Program-made: the position numbers and the translations under genes
DNA from: Euryodendron excelsum
Lineage: Eukaryota; Streptophyta; Magnoliopsida; Ericales; Pentaphylacaceae
Reading direction: 5' to 3'
Assembly (NCBI GenBank): GCA_033060915.1
Contig: CM065384.1
Span: 33,284,501-33,348,500 of the forward strand
Length of the DNA stretch: 64,000 nt
Notes under the pieces: model-generated
Seen by the model: the letters and a program-made list of their open reading frames with translations, nothing else
Databases searched by the model: none
Told to the model about the DNA's origin: nothing
Shown here: in pieces, positions 50,953-61,969 of the stretch
Layout of the letters: every line of letters begins with the position of its first letter
Position numbering within the stretch: position 1 is the first letter of the stretch

Positions 50953-50960
50953 TATAAAAG
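50953..50960 (+). promoter_or_regulatory. TATA box of the antisense gene in the Tat element
   Basis: TATAAAAG on the plus strand, 159 bp before the ATG at 51119, in the right direction for the antisense gene and outside the LTR. Its use is inferred. Confidence 0.6.
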
Positions 50961-51118
50961 ACCGACGCCCTAATCAGTTGGAAGACACTTGCTCTTTTCC
51001 CTTTGCCATCTGAATAGCGTGTGCGTCAGCTGTTTCGGCACCCACCACTGTAAGTGTCTTTTGAGCCCGCAACTCCTTTGCTCTTCATTGCGTTCTGTGT
51101 TTTGACAGTTGCCCCCTG

Positions 51119-53143
51119 ATGGCATCCCGTCTTCGTAAAATGTTAGATGGTCCGTCGGCCTTTGCCGCGTTTAGGGCTAGGTTTGAAGTCCCGGATGAAA
51201 TCGGCTTAGAGTTGGTCGATCCTGAGGACTATCGCATGGGGGAGATCGAAAAGGGGGTGTCGTTCCCAGTCATTGCTATCGTAGAAGGGGGGCTTAGGTT
51301 TCCCCTCCACCCTCTTCTTAATAAATTCATAGTAAAAAATAAGGTGTCGCCCTCCCAGTTAGCGTCGAACGTATATAGAATCTTCTTTGGCATGCTAGAA
51401 ATAAATCAGCGCCTGGGGGTGAACCTGGGCCTTGCCGAACTGGACTACTGCTACACTCTTTGTAAAGTCGGAGGTAGTTACAAGGTTTACCTCCGGGTAA
51501 TAAAGAAGTCCTTAGAGTTAGTGAAGTGTCTGCCTTCCTCAGGGAAGGGCGTTGACGACGTTAGGGTCTGGGTAACCGGTCCATGGGAGTTCGGCAACGT
51601 TCCAGAGAAGGATAGACCGGTGATTCGATGCCCTAGAGTGCCCGTCGAACTAGGTTTGATGCCGATCTCTCACACTGTGCGTCATTTTAAGTTTCAGTTT
51701 GCAGCCAAACTAACTCTCAAACTTTTTGCAAACACAAGGAAGCGGTCAAAAGCTCGCGACTAGTTGGTCAACTCTGACGACCTCGACAAGGTCTTGAACT
51801 ACGTTGGCGAAGGTCGACTAAGATACATAGCTCGGGCTGCACATATCTTGCTCTCCTACCCACTGCGATACTCAACTTTCACTGCTGAGACGGGTGTCCC
51901 CCAGACTGTACTAGCAAGATTAGCGGACGAAGGCGCCGAAGGGGACTTTGAGGAACAAGTGATTCGAGCCCATCCCCCGACGAAATGGATGGCATGAGCC
52001 TGAAGGAAAGAATGTTTGCTCTTGCAGAACAGCCGCTAAAGTCGGCCACACCTACTCCTGCCGAAACTCCTCCAGCCGAGCTGGTGGTAACTCCCGTGGA
52101 GGAGGCCTTTCCCGTGCAACAGCGGCCGGAGACGCGGCAACAAAGAAAGAGGAGGCCCGATGTCACTCCAACTCCAGCGCTCAAAAAGCAGAAAGGCAAA
52201 GGCCCGGTGGACGAGGTCGGCGAGACTGTGACCATTACTCCGGACATTCTCGGCCATCCTATGACGACAACAGATTCTATGATCGATTAGCCCGAGGTTG
52301 CGTCTTTCAGAAAAAGGACGTGGCAAAGCTGGGCGAAGCAAGCGACTCAGCCATTTTTATGGGCGCTTTTCATGACTCGATACTGGTAAGTCAGCTCTGA
52401 CTTTTTCGATGACTACAGACTTTTTAGACACTCGCCCTAAAAACGACCTTCTCCGATTTGTGTAGGGCTGTCTGAATTCCTTGGAGGCGATGACGCGCTT
52501 CCAAAAGCTTGCCGAGGTTCACCAGCAACTTATTGAAGAGCACGGCCGTTTAAAGCTCGAGTGGATCGAAGCGAATAAGGAGCGGATCACCTTCAGAAAA
52601 CAGGCCGAGCAGGCTTCCGCCGAGCTTTTGCTGATGAAAACCAACTTTGAAAAGAGGGATAGGGATCTTGCCGACCTCGAGAAGAAGTTCGATGTGCAGT
52701 CCGTAGATCTGCACAACGCAAATGAGGAGGTGGAGACCCTTAAGACTGAAGTGGCCAAGCTGAAGGTGGAAGAAGAGGCCACATTGAAGAGGGGTGAAGA
52801 GAGGGGGGTCAAGCGTTTGGCCGAAGAGATGATGGATCGCAGTCGCACCATAGTCCAACAGGGTTGGAATGGTGCCCTTGTCGTTGCAGAGTTGGACAAG
52901 GCCTCCAACGTGTGGGGTCTTTGCCCGAACTACTTTGATACTACCGAGGACGGCGTCGTCTATCCGAAGAAAGTGCTGGCAAATGCCCAATACAGACGGG
53001 AGCTTAAGTTAAAAGTCGCAGCCGAAGAAGCTGCTGCTGAGAAGGAGAGGCTTGAAAATTTGAAAGCCGTAGCTGAACCCCCCGAGGATGTGGAAGAGAT
53101 TTCACCAGGGGTAACTGCAGAGCCGGGGGAGAAGTCGGCATAG
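51119..53143 (+). pseudogene. Antisense extra gene of the Tat element (gypsy-associated domain plus coiled coil), two exons
   Basis: Encoded on the strand opposite to gag-pol. Exon 1 starts MASRLRKMLDG at 51119 and shows the 'putative gypsy type transposon' (Transposase_28-like) pattern: FPLHPLLNKFI, SPSQLASNVYRIFFGML, YKVYLRVIKKSLELVK and a W-GPWEFGNV block. An 80-bp intron (52386-52465, GTAAGT..GTAG) joins in phase to exon 2. Exon 2 encodes a long charged coiled coil (about 52481-52830), then GWNGALVVAELDKASNVWGL and an acidic tail ending at 53143. An AATAAG lies at about 53189. Breaks: TAG at 51761, a frame change near 51950, and another near 52290, after which the correct frame is FQKKDVAKLGEASDSAIF. 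Function is unknown; such antisense ORFs are reported in Tat elements. Exon 2 is fully open over 220 codons. Confidence 0.75.
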
Positions 53144-53531
53144 CTTTTCTTTCTTTTTCTTAATTTTTGTAACCATTAATGCCTTTTAATAAGAAAAACT
53201 CGTTTTGTTGTTTATTACTGAATCTGTCTTATCTGATTTTTGCTGTGAACTGAATCTGTCTCATCTGATTTTGTCGTTTACACTTGATTTCTTTCTTGGC
53301 CTCCTTCGACCGACCTGCCAATCCTGGACAGAACCAAGTATTTTACATTTGGTTTTTATTTTGGCCTTCTTTGGCCGACCTGCCCAACTTGGACAGGACC
53401 AAGTTTTTACACTTGGTTTTTGGGTTTCACAGAATACTCAGAGTAGATTCATTTGAATAGCTTCATTTTCATTGATTCTTTAGCAGGGCTTTACACATTT
53501 CATGGACTGTTACAGTGCATGGAGCTTTGTA

Positions 53532-54935
53532 TTACTGGTAGAACTTCCTCAAGTTGGTTGCATTCCATGGTCGTGGCAATTGTCGCCCTTCTTCGACGGT
53601 CTCTAGTCTGTATGCGCCGATGTCGACCTGGGATGTGACTCTGTAGGGGCCTTCCCAGTTTGGGCCGAGCTTTCCATCTGCTGCCTTCTTGGTTGCCCGC
53701 AACACTTTTTGTAAAACTAGATCTCCTGGAGCAAAGTTTCTTGAGCGGACCCGCTTGTTGTAAGAGCGTTTTAGCTGTCGCTGATACTCTGTGAGCCTGA
53801 TCAAGGCGGTTTCCCTTCTTTCTTCGACAAGATCCAGGTCTCTTGCAACCGTCTGGTTATTGACACCAGTGTTAAAGGCTGCCGATCTGATAGTTGGTAG
53901 TCCGATCTCCAAGGGGATGACTGCTTCCACCCCGTATGCCAAGGAGAACGACGTTTTTCCAATGGACCTCCTTGGGGTTGTTCTGTAGGACCACAAAACA
54001 TTGGGTAGCTCCTCTGTCCACTTCTCTTTGGCTTTTTCCAGACGCTTCTTGACTCCGTTAAGCATGGTTTTATTTGAAATCTCGGCTTGCCCGTTGCATT
54101 GGGGGTAGGCCAGTGTTGAGTAATAGTTTCTGATCCCCAATCCTTCGCAAAATGATCTAAAGATGTTGCCATCGAACTGGGTGCCGTTATCTGATATAAT
54201 GGCACGGGGCAACCCGAATCTGGTGACAATGCTTTTCCATACGAACCTTTTGGCATCAATTTCCCTAATGTTTGATAAAGGTTCCGCTTCTACCCATTTG
54301 GTAAAGTAGTCGGTGGCCAAAATGAGAAACCTTTTGTTGCCCGGAGCTCGAGGCAGAGGTCCGACAATGTCCAGTCCCCACTGAGAGAAAGGCCACGAAC
54401 TGGTGATGGTGGCAAGATCCTCGGCTGGCTGGTGGATGATGGGGGAAAACCTCTGACATTTGTCACACTTCAGGACGTATTGGGCTGCATCTTTCTGCAT
54501 GTAAGGCCACAAGTATCCCTGTGAGATGGCTCGGTGTGCTATCGATCTTCCGCCGACATGACTTCCACATATCCCTTCGTGGATTTCAAACAAGACGCCC
54601 TGTACTTTGTCCGGATGGACGCAGTGTAAATATAGACCTGTAAAGGAACGTTTGTAAAGCTCCTTACTTGGTGACAGCCAATACCTGAGAGACGCATGCT
54701 TGATTCGCCGAGCTTCAGCCTTATCGTCTGGTAGCTTGTCTGCGTCAAGGTAAGAGATGATTGGGTCCATCCATGATGGTCCCAACTTTTCTGCAGTTAG
54801 GGCTTCCTCCTCCTCCCGAAAGATGCTGGGCTTGGCTAGGGTTTCTACGTTGATCGTCCTTTTCGAACCAGATTTCAAGGCTGTGGCCAGAGTCGCCAAG
54901 GCATCCGCATGTGAGTTGTTGTCTTGGCTAATCTG
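53532..54935 (-). pseudogene. Integrase region of the Tat element
   Basis: Integrase inserts the cDNA into host DNA. In the open stretch from 54899 the N-terminal zinc module has His at about 107 and 114 and the CDKC pair at 145/148. The catalytic triad is Asp177 (LDIVGP), Asp237 (ISDNGTQF) and Glu273 (NGQAEI), with the expected 35 residues between the last two. A GPNWEGPYRV motif sits near the C-terminus, and the frame ends LRKFYQ at 53532. All key residues are kept over 455 codons. The frame is continuous with RNase H except for the TGA at 54936, so this piece is cut off from the rest of pol by that stop. Confidence 0.92.
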
Positions 54936-57023
54936 TCAAAGCTTGTAGCTTTTAAATTGGCCGAGTAGTTCCTTGGCCTTTGCAAGGTACTGCGTCATTC
55001 TGTCGTTTTTTGCTGCGTATTCTCCTGTGATTTGGTTTACGACAAGTAAGGAGTCCAAATATATGACAATTTCAGGAATTCGAAGTTCAATGGCTCGACG
55101 TATTCCTGCGAGCAAGGCCTCGTATTCTGACTCATTATTGGAGGCAACGAACTCTAGCTTGATGGTTTGCTCGATGGTTAGACCGTTTGGTGTGATGAGT
55201 ACGATGCCTGATCTTGCCCCCCGGTCATTGGAAGCTCCGTCCACGTAGAGTTTCCAATGATCATATTGTTTCCAAAGGTCCAGGGGGAGTTCGTGTTGCG
55301 GTTGGCCAGTTGCTGGGGTCTGCTCTACTTCTAGTGCTATTTCGATAGAGAACTCGGCAGCAAAGTCCGCAAGAACCTGCCCCTTCACTGCCGATCTAGG
55401 TTGGAACTTGATGTCAAACTCCCTTAATTCCACGGCCCATTTTGCAATTCTTCCTGAGAAGTCGGCTTTCCTTAGAAGAGGTTTGAGCTGGTGGTTAGTG
55501 AGGACGTTGATGGTGTGAGTTCTGAAGTAATGCACCAACTTGCGGGATGCTACTATCAGCGCGAGTGTCAGCTTTTCGAGAGGTAGGTACCTGCTTTCAG
55601 CTCCAAGAAGGGTTTTGCTGACGTAATAGACCAGGAATTGTTGCCGGTTTTCTTGCCTAAGTAGGACCGCGCTGACTGCATGGTCTGATACTGCAAGGTA
55701 GAGGAAGAGTTCCTCGTTCTGGACAGGGGTGGAGAGCAGGGGTGGTTTGGTGAGGTAGTTTTTTAAATCGGCAAGGGCAGAGTCACACTCTGGGGTCCAC
55801 TCGAACCGTTCTTGTTTCTTTAGGAGCTGGAAGAAGGGTCGGCACCTGTCTGATGAACGGCTGATGAATCTGTTGAGTGTGGCGGCCATTCCTGTCAATC
55901 TCTGAACCTCTTTGGCATTCCTTGGAGCTTGAATGCTTTGAACCGCACTAACTTGTCGTGGGTCCACTTCAATGCCCCGATGCGTGACCAGGAATCCTAG
56001 AAACTTGCCCGAGCCGACCCCGAAGACACATTTTGAAGCGTTCAACCGTATTTTGTAGTCCTTCAAGATACAGAGTACCTCCTTTAGGTCCGCCAAGTGG
56101 GTGTTGCTCAGTTTTCTTTTCACCACCATGTCATCAATGTAGACCTCGACAGTTCTGCCGAGCTGCGTCTTAAACATCTTTGTGACCAATCGCTGATACG
56201 TAGCTCCAGCGTTCTTCAAGCCAAAGGGCATAACCCTATAGCAGTAAATACCCCTTGGAGTGATGAAGGCCGTCTTCTCTTGGTCGTCGGGGTGAAGTGG
56301 GATCTGGTGGTATCCTCGGTAAGCATCCAGGAAACTCATTCTTCCGAAGCCGACGGTTACATCCACAAGCTGGTCAATTTTGGGCAGAGGAAACAGATCT
56401 TTGGGGCATGCCCTGTTGAGATCAGTGAAGTCCACACAAACCCTCCACTTACCGTCCTTCTTTTTCACAACCACGGTGTTTGATAACGAGCTTGGGTAGT
56501 TGATCTCTCAAATAGCCCCAGCCTCCAAGAGCTTCTCCGTTTCCTCCAAGACAGCTTCCACATGCTGGGTAGCCGCCCTTCTCCCCTTTTGGACAACAGG
56601 TCGGCAATTTGGGTTAACATTTAAGCGATGAAAGGCAACGTCAGCGCCGATCCCAGGCATGTCATAAGGGGTCCAGGCGAACACTTCCAGGAAGTTCGTC
56701 AGCAACTTGATGAGGGATTTTTCCTCTAGTTTGGATAGAGAAGTGCCGATGACGAAGTATTTTTCTGCTCGCCGATCAATGTATATCCTTTTCAGGTCCT
56801 CCACAGTTTTGCTCTCGGGTGTCTGTCCCACGTCATCAATTGTGGGGGTGTCTTCATGCAGCTCCATCATCTGCACTTTCTCAGGCTTTGTCTTCGTCGC
56901 ACATGCCGTTAGGAAACATTGTTTGGCGGCCACTTGGTCTCCCCTGATTTCTCCAACACTCGCCGGGGTCGGAAACCGAAGCAGCTGATGGTATGACGAT
57001 GGGACGGCCCTCATGAGGTGCAA
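54936..57023 (-). pseudogene. Reverse transcriptase and dual RNase H region of the Tat element
   Basis: Copies the RNA to DNA and removes the RNA strand. In the open stretch from 56474: RT blocks KWRVCVDFTDLNRACPKD, FLDAYRGYHQI, VMPFGLKNAGATYQR and catalytic YIDD (56130-56141). A Ty3-type RNase H follows (LFLYLAVSDHAVSAVLL to about residue 375). Then comes a second, archaeal-type RNase H (about 405-495) with LYVDGAS, NNESEYEAL and YLDSLLVVNQ carrying its acidic residues. The second domain marks the Tat lineage. In-frame TGA stops at 57024, 56508 and 54936 interrupt one otherwise continuous frame; each replaces a position that is Arg in relatives, consistent with CGA to TGA. Confidence 0.92.
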
Positions 57024-57176
57024 CCAGGTTCATCCCATGATGGCATTGTAGGGGGAGGGTACGTTAACTACTAGGAATTCGGTCTGCAATGTGATCCCGC
57101 CGGCTGTTACAGGAATCGTCACCTTCCCCATTGGCCAAACTGGGTCCGAGCTGAATCCGACCAATGGGTTAAGGGA

Positions 57177-57947
57177 CTATTGGAGGTTGGACTGGTTCAG
57201 TCCTAGTTGCTTGAAGAGGCTGTAATACATAACTTCGGACGAACTCCCCTGGTCAATGAGCAATCTTCTAACGTCGCAGTCCGCCATTCTTAACGTAACC
57301 ACCAAGGCATCATTATGGGGGGTCTGCACTCCCACGAGATCCTCATCGGTGAAAGAAATTGGTACATGGCCACTGCCGACTTTTGCTTTCTTGCTGGGTT
57401 GTTGTACCTGCAACACTTCCCTTAGGTGTGCCGCTTTTTGCATCTCGGTTAGGTACTTATGTGGGTCGACGGTTGATGACTCAGTCGAACCGTACAACAC
57501 ATTGATTACCCAAACCGGCCTTAATTCTGGTTCTTTCCGAGCTGTGTCTTCTACCCGCGGTTGCTCGGCTTCGTTCTTTGTCTTCTCCCGATCGATGAAT
57601 TGATCGAGGTGGCCTGCTTTGGCCAAGTCCTCCAAGTGAGTTTTCAGATGCCGACATTGCTCTGTCTTATGTCCCTTCTCGCGGTGGTATGAGCAGAATC
57701 TCTTCTGGTCTCGGGTCGCTAGGTCTCCTCCCAACTTTGGCGGCCATTTGAAGAAGGGCTTATTACGGATCTGGGGCAATATTTTATAGATGGGTCCCTT
57801 GAAGACTGTATAGACCCCTTCAGTCACCCTTTTTCCTCGGCCGATATCTTCTGACCGAGGCTTCTTGGTATCCTTCTTATTTGTTTTTTTTTTGCTGCAG
57901 CGCTGACCTTGGTCAATACTACCTGAGGTACGTCCTCGTCCAACCAT
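57177..57947 (-). pseudogene. Zinc knuckle and protease region of the Tat element
   Basis: Gag C-terminal part and aspartic protease. The knuckle is the CX2HX4HX4C form common in this lineage (CSYHREKGHKTEQC, about 57685-57725). The protease has the catalytic loop LLIDQGSSSEVMY near 57230, i.e. D-Q-G instead of D-T/S-G, a variant I also know from plant Tat elements. The frame stops with TAG at 57177 and resumes in the same frame. It is joined to gag only through a frame change in an A10 tract (57884-57893). Confidence 0.85.
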
Positions 57948-59138
57948 GCGTAGAGCTCGATTCTGAGCATTAGTTCCTGTATTGTGAGGGCTGGCTTCTT
58001 CATTAAGGACTGTCGCAAGCGATGCTCCCTAGGGAGGCCAATCTTGAACTGAGTTACAGCTAATTGCTCGCTGCACTCGTCAATTTCGTTGTAAGCTTCC
58101 CAGTAGCGTCGGGCGTATGCTCGCAATCCTTCTCCTTCCTCTTTTCGCAATGTCAGCAAGAAATCAACCTCCTTTGACTGTAAGCTGTTTGCTATGAAAC
58201 GAGCTGTAAAAAGCTCAGCTAGTTGTCTCCAGCTAGAAACGGACTTAAATGGCAATTTGTCGAACCACCGTAAAGCCACACTTCCCAGACTGGAGGGGAA
58301 GATTCGACACATTAGCATCTGGTCACTGCACCATACTACCACGAGCTGTTTGTAATGTCGAACATGGTTAATTGGGTCGGACTTCCTGTCATGGAGGGTG
58401 AACTTTGGTGGGGTGAATTTTCGAGGAATTGGATGGGATTCAATCTCCTCAGTGAATGGCGTGGATGCAATCTGATCAAGGGCCTTCCTCATCAGGTCAT
58501 GGGCTGTGCGCTCCTTAGTTTGTTGCCTTCTATCCTCCTGTTTTTCGTTGTACCACTTCTCCTAGTCTTCTTTCCGCCGATCTCCTTCAGCTGGACTGTT
58601 ATTTGGCGGAGTTTCACTCCTTTCCCTCCGCCGACCTGTGCACCTGCCAACGCAATGCCCGATACTAGGGGTGTAACTTCCCCTTGCCGGCGGCGCTGGT
58701 TCATCCCTAGCGCCAACAACCTGCTCCCAATCTGGGGACCCTTCTCTCCCACGCTCATTTCTGCCAGAGAATGCTTCCCTCATGGCCCGAACCTGGGAGG
58801 TGAGGTAAGCTATCTCTTCTCCGCGCCTCCGAATTTCCCTTTCTGCTGCACGGAGCGTATCCTCACTCAGGACCTGCCCACTGGAGGGTGACGGGGCCAG
58901 GTTTCGAGGATGGTTTCTGCGAAAATTTCTATCCCTGACATAGCCCGTATCCTTCCGCATCTCATCTGGTGCTTCCTGGTGGCTTTCAGCGGGCGTGCGT
59001 ATCTCCGACCTTAGTGTTCTCCTTCTTTGCCGATCTACTGGTGTAGACTGGCAATGCGCCGAGTTAGTCGAGTCTCTACTAGAGGAGGCTCCGAAGCCTC
59101 TGGTTTTCTCCCCTACGTCTCCGGTTGTCTAAACTCAT
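57824..59138 (-). pseudogene. Gag of the Tat element
   Basis: Capsid-type protein that packages the element RNA. The probable start is at 59138 (MSLDNRRRR), followed by a frame change near 59115. A Ser/Arg-rich N-terminal region includes LSEDTLRAAEREIRRRGEEI. A TAG lies at 58562-58564, then the retrotransposon gag domain: PIPRKFTPPKFTLHD, MLMCRIFPSSLGSVALRWF, SWRQLAELFTARFI, LRAYARRYWEAYNEI and LRQSLMKKPALT. The frame ends in another phase at 57824 after the A10 tract. The order gag N-terminus, capsid domain, knuckle is normal. Three breaks show it is dead. Confidence 0.85.
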
Positions 59139-59152
59139 AGTTTTTCTAAGCC

Positions 59153-59170
59153 TTCCCACAGACGGCGCCA
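59153..59170 (-). other. Primer binding site of the Tat element
   Basis: Two bases inside the 5' LTR the minus strand reads TGGCGCCGTCTGTGGGAA. The first ten bases fit an Asp-tRNA 3' end; the rest fits less well. Confidence 0.75.
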
Positions 59171-59172
59171 AT

Positions 59173-59764
59173 TGTAAATGGGATTTTTCTGGAAGGCTGA
59201 GCCGAACTCTTAAGCCCAAAAATGGATGAGTCCAAATATCTCCTGCAAGGCGAAGAGGTTAGAATGGGTCGACCCGTAATGGGCCGATCACACTCCAAAG
59301 ATTAAGTTAGCAAGCTTAATCGATGAAGATGAATGAAAGTTGTTAAAACTTTGAGTTAACTGTCCATACCTGGCTCTTGGTGCCCTGGGTATTTATAGAA
59401 CCTTTGAGGTAGTGTGTTCTGTCTTGGCCTACTAGCAAGTTCTCATGGTCTGCTGGGATGATGACGCCGCCTGATTATTCACAGGGTCTGGCGCACCGTC
59501 GCGGAGGATTCCGGCTGACCGAACGTGCACGTTGACGTCGCATGGGCAGCCGCATGCGTATTTAATGCGAGTCAACTATGCATTTAATGCGCAAAGACCG
59601 CTAGCGGTTTGGGCCCGCTTTTCGTGATTTGGGCTGTGCTGCGAAGGAGGTCGGCAGCCTGGCCTTCCCTCTAACTCTGATCTAAACTTGCAAAGCAGCC
59701 CTAACTTTAATTTGCACAGATTGGGCCTCATCCATTGGGTTGGGCCGGGGGTTATTTCCCCACA
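59173..59764 (-). repeat. 5' LTR of the Tat element (592 bp)
   Basis: TGTAAATGGG...TTCCCCACA. Lacks a 9-bp piece present in the other LTR near 50445. The TATA box on the minus strand is at about 59389-59398. Confidence 0.92.
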
Positions 59765-60790
59765 ATTTTGTACATCTTACATTCACAGATATACGTGTGC
59801 CTATATATAATTTTATGTTCTTTTTATACAGATTACAAAAGAAGCAAAAAAATAATTTTTTTACTTATAAATTAAAAAAAAAAAAAAAAACCAAGCTGAA
59901 AAGCCCTACAAACAGGCCTCAATGAATTATGATCTGTGTTTTCTTATTCATAGAAAAGGAAATAAATATGTAAACTCCCTTCTAATTAATTTCATGGACT
60001 TTGTTTTTGGTTCAAGAATGCTAGTCTACAGAGAGAGAAATAGAGAGAGAGAAACTCATATGGTAGTCGATCGACAAAAATTGGCCATCTAATGCAGTCT
60101 TAAGAAAACCGAACGATGGTAGTCGACTGACTAAAATTGGGCTTCTGATGCTGTCTTCTGAAAACAAAAGGTCAGTGTACATATCACTCTCTCTCTCTGT
60201 GAGTATCACTCTGTCTATTTTGTATATTTCATAATTCACTCCAGTATGGGCTGTGACAATCATGATTAGCTTAAAATCGCTTTGTTTTTGTGTTTGAATT
60301 TATTCATTTCTTGCTCTGATTAACCGTTCGTTTGCTTCGTGTGTTTGGTTCCCATAGAAAGTGAGAGAGAAAGGAAAGGAAAACGTCTACTTATTTACTT
60401 CGTATTCTTTTCCAGTGTTTGTTTTCTTAAAATATTTTTCCATGGTGCTCAAAGACTATCATAAAATAAAAGGATAAAACAATTATTTTGTCCTCCTTTA
60501 AATTTGACTCAAATTTTAATGTCGTCCCTCAATTTTGATTTATTGTATTCAAGTTCCCAACTTTGAAAATGAACTGAATATGCTTTAACATTTGACTTCC
60601 ATATTATTTTTGTACAGATTACATTCACACATATATGTACGCATAAATATAATTTTATATAGATGATTTTATGTTCTTTTTATAGCAAAAAAAAAATAAT
60701 AACTTTTTTACTTAAAAGCTAAAAAAAAAATCATGTCAAAAAGCCCTACAAACAGGCCTAAATGAATTAGTTTCAATAATTTTGTTGATA

Positions 60791-61969
60791 TTGACAGGGC
60801 GAATAATTGGTGGTCCACAAAAATAAGATTTTATCATTCATTTTGATCTTTTTTTTGGCATTTTGATATAGTTTATAATATTTCATAACTATAAAATTAT
60901 TTTTTTCTCTTTGCTTCAAATATTAGTATAAAATTTTGACCAAATAACCGCTAATTTTAAATTTCATAATGGTGAAATGGTTTTTAGTTCTATGAGGGTA
61001 AAATGACATTAAATTATAATTTAGAAGGTCAAAGTATAATTAATTTTTAATTTTCTTATTTATTTTGAAATATGGGACTACATTGATTTTCTTTTAGAAA
61101 CAATAGGACTTAAATAGAAGAAATTAAAATTTAAGATAAAATTAGAGAGACAAAATAACTATTTAACAAAGTTGATGAACAGGCAAACCAACTAATTATT
61201 AGTTGTATGTACACTTAATGCCATTGGTAAAATGAAGGAGATTGCACCTCGGGTGTTTATGGGTCAGTTCACAGGCGGAGCCAGGGGGCCAATTGCCCCC
61301 TTGAAATCTGAAGAAAAAAAAGGTCATAGAGTACTTATCTTAAAATGCTTGCTATCTAACTTTCGTGATTGTATATTTTGGATAATTGCTTACTATTTAA
61401 AACCTTTTGGCTTTCCATTGTGTCACAGGATGACCCTAGCACAAAAATGAGACATCAAGGGTGCCAAAAGGCGCCCGTGACACATTGCAACTAAAGCTTT
61501 TAGGTGTAACATTTTTTCTATTTTTGTTTCTGTTGAGGAGTCTTTTACGTTCCTACTCTTTACTAATAGTCTCAAAATTGAGGAATGCAATACCAAAATT
61601 CCTTGAATCCTCTTCCAAAATGCATACTGCTCGTCAAAAAAATGTTTTTTGTTTTTTTTTTGTGGTCTTAGAGTTACTAATTTTAATTGTGTTAAAAGAC
61701 TATTCTTTTAACCTACCTCTCCTCATGCATGAACGCTTACCATGCATATAACCCGTTGATCCCTATAAGCGTTACATCTAATAATAGCGATGTTCTCTAT
61801 TTTTAATTAAAACCAAACCAATTAAATTTGGTTTGGTTTTGTAATTTTGGTAGACCTTGCTGCTTTGTATAAATCCTAAGTTATTCATTCAAATTTGTTA
61901 TTATTATTATTATTATTATTATGCAAAATGACAATAACTTATTCTACAATTAGTATGTGCAGAAGTGAA
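60791..61969. other. Intergenic, no gene seen
   Basis: AT-rich. CAGGCGGAGCCAGGGGGCC at 61271 resembles the terminal sequence of some hAT elements, but no matching opposite end was found. A (TTA)n run is at about 61890-61921. Confidence 0.45.

Larger units (their letters stand above)
50157..59764 (-). mobile_element. Ty3/gypsy LTR retrotransposon, Tat lineage, with antisense extra gene (9.6 kb)
   Basis: LTRs at 50157-50757 and 59173-59764 start TGTA and end CCCCACA. On the minus strand in order: primer site, gag, protease, RT, RNase H, a second archaeal-type RNase H, and integrase, then a 2.8-kb region containing an antisense gene, a purine tract and the 3' LTR. The second RNase H and an extra antisense ORF after pol are features of the Tat group. 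The insertion is at a T run in a tandem unit: related units read CATATTCTTTTT there, and the flanking pentamers are now GTTAT and ATTTT, a decayed duplication. I count about 34 substitutions and one 9-bp indel between the LTRs (close to 6 percent). Every protein frame is broken, so the copy is dead. Confidence 0.93.
47950..60790 (+). repeat. Array of about four 0.58-0.84-kb tandem units, split by the Tat retrotransposon
   Basis: The anchor AGGCCTxAATGAATTA recurs at about 47950, 48739, 49724, 59916 and 60755. Without the MITE and the retrotransposon the intervals are about 790, 575, 580 and 840 bp. Long units (first and fourth) carry a segment with GGGCTTCTGATG, AAAAGGTCAGTGTACATATCAC and CCAGTATGGGCTG; the two middle units lack it. 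Shared landmarks are TTCTTATTCATAGAAA, CAAGAATACTAGTCTACAGAG, GCAGTCGATCGACTGAAATT, CTTAAAATATTTTTGCATGGTG and TTTAACATTTGACTTTCATATTC. No coding sense. Confidence 0.8.

Noticed and set aside
51879..52990. Minus-strand ORFs of 101-146 residues inside the Tat element
   Set aside because: Shadows of the antisense gene exons, which carry the domain pattern on the plus strand.
58355..58891. 178-residue plus-strand ORF opposite gag
   Set aside because: The gag domain is clear on the minus strand; this one has no recognisable motif.
61271..61440. GGCGGAGCCAGGGGGCC as one end of another hAT element
   Set aside because: No inverted partner or target duplication found.
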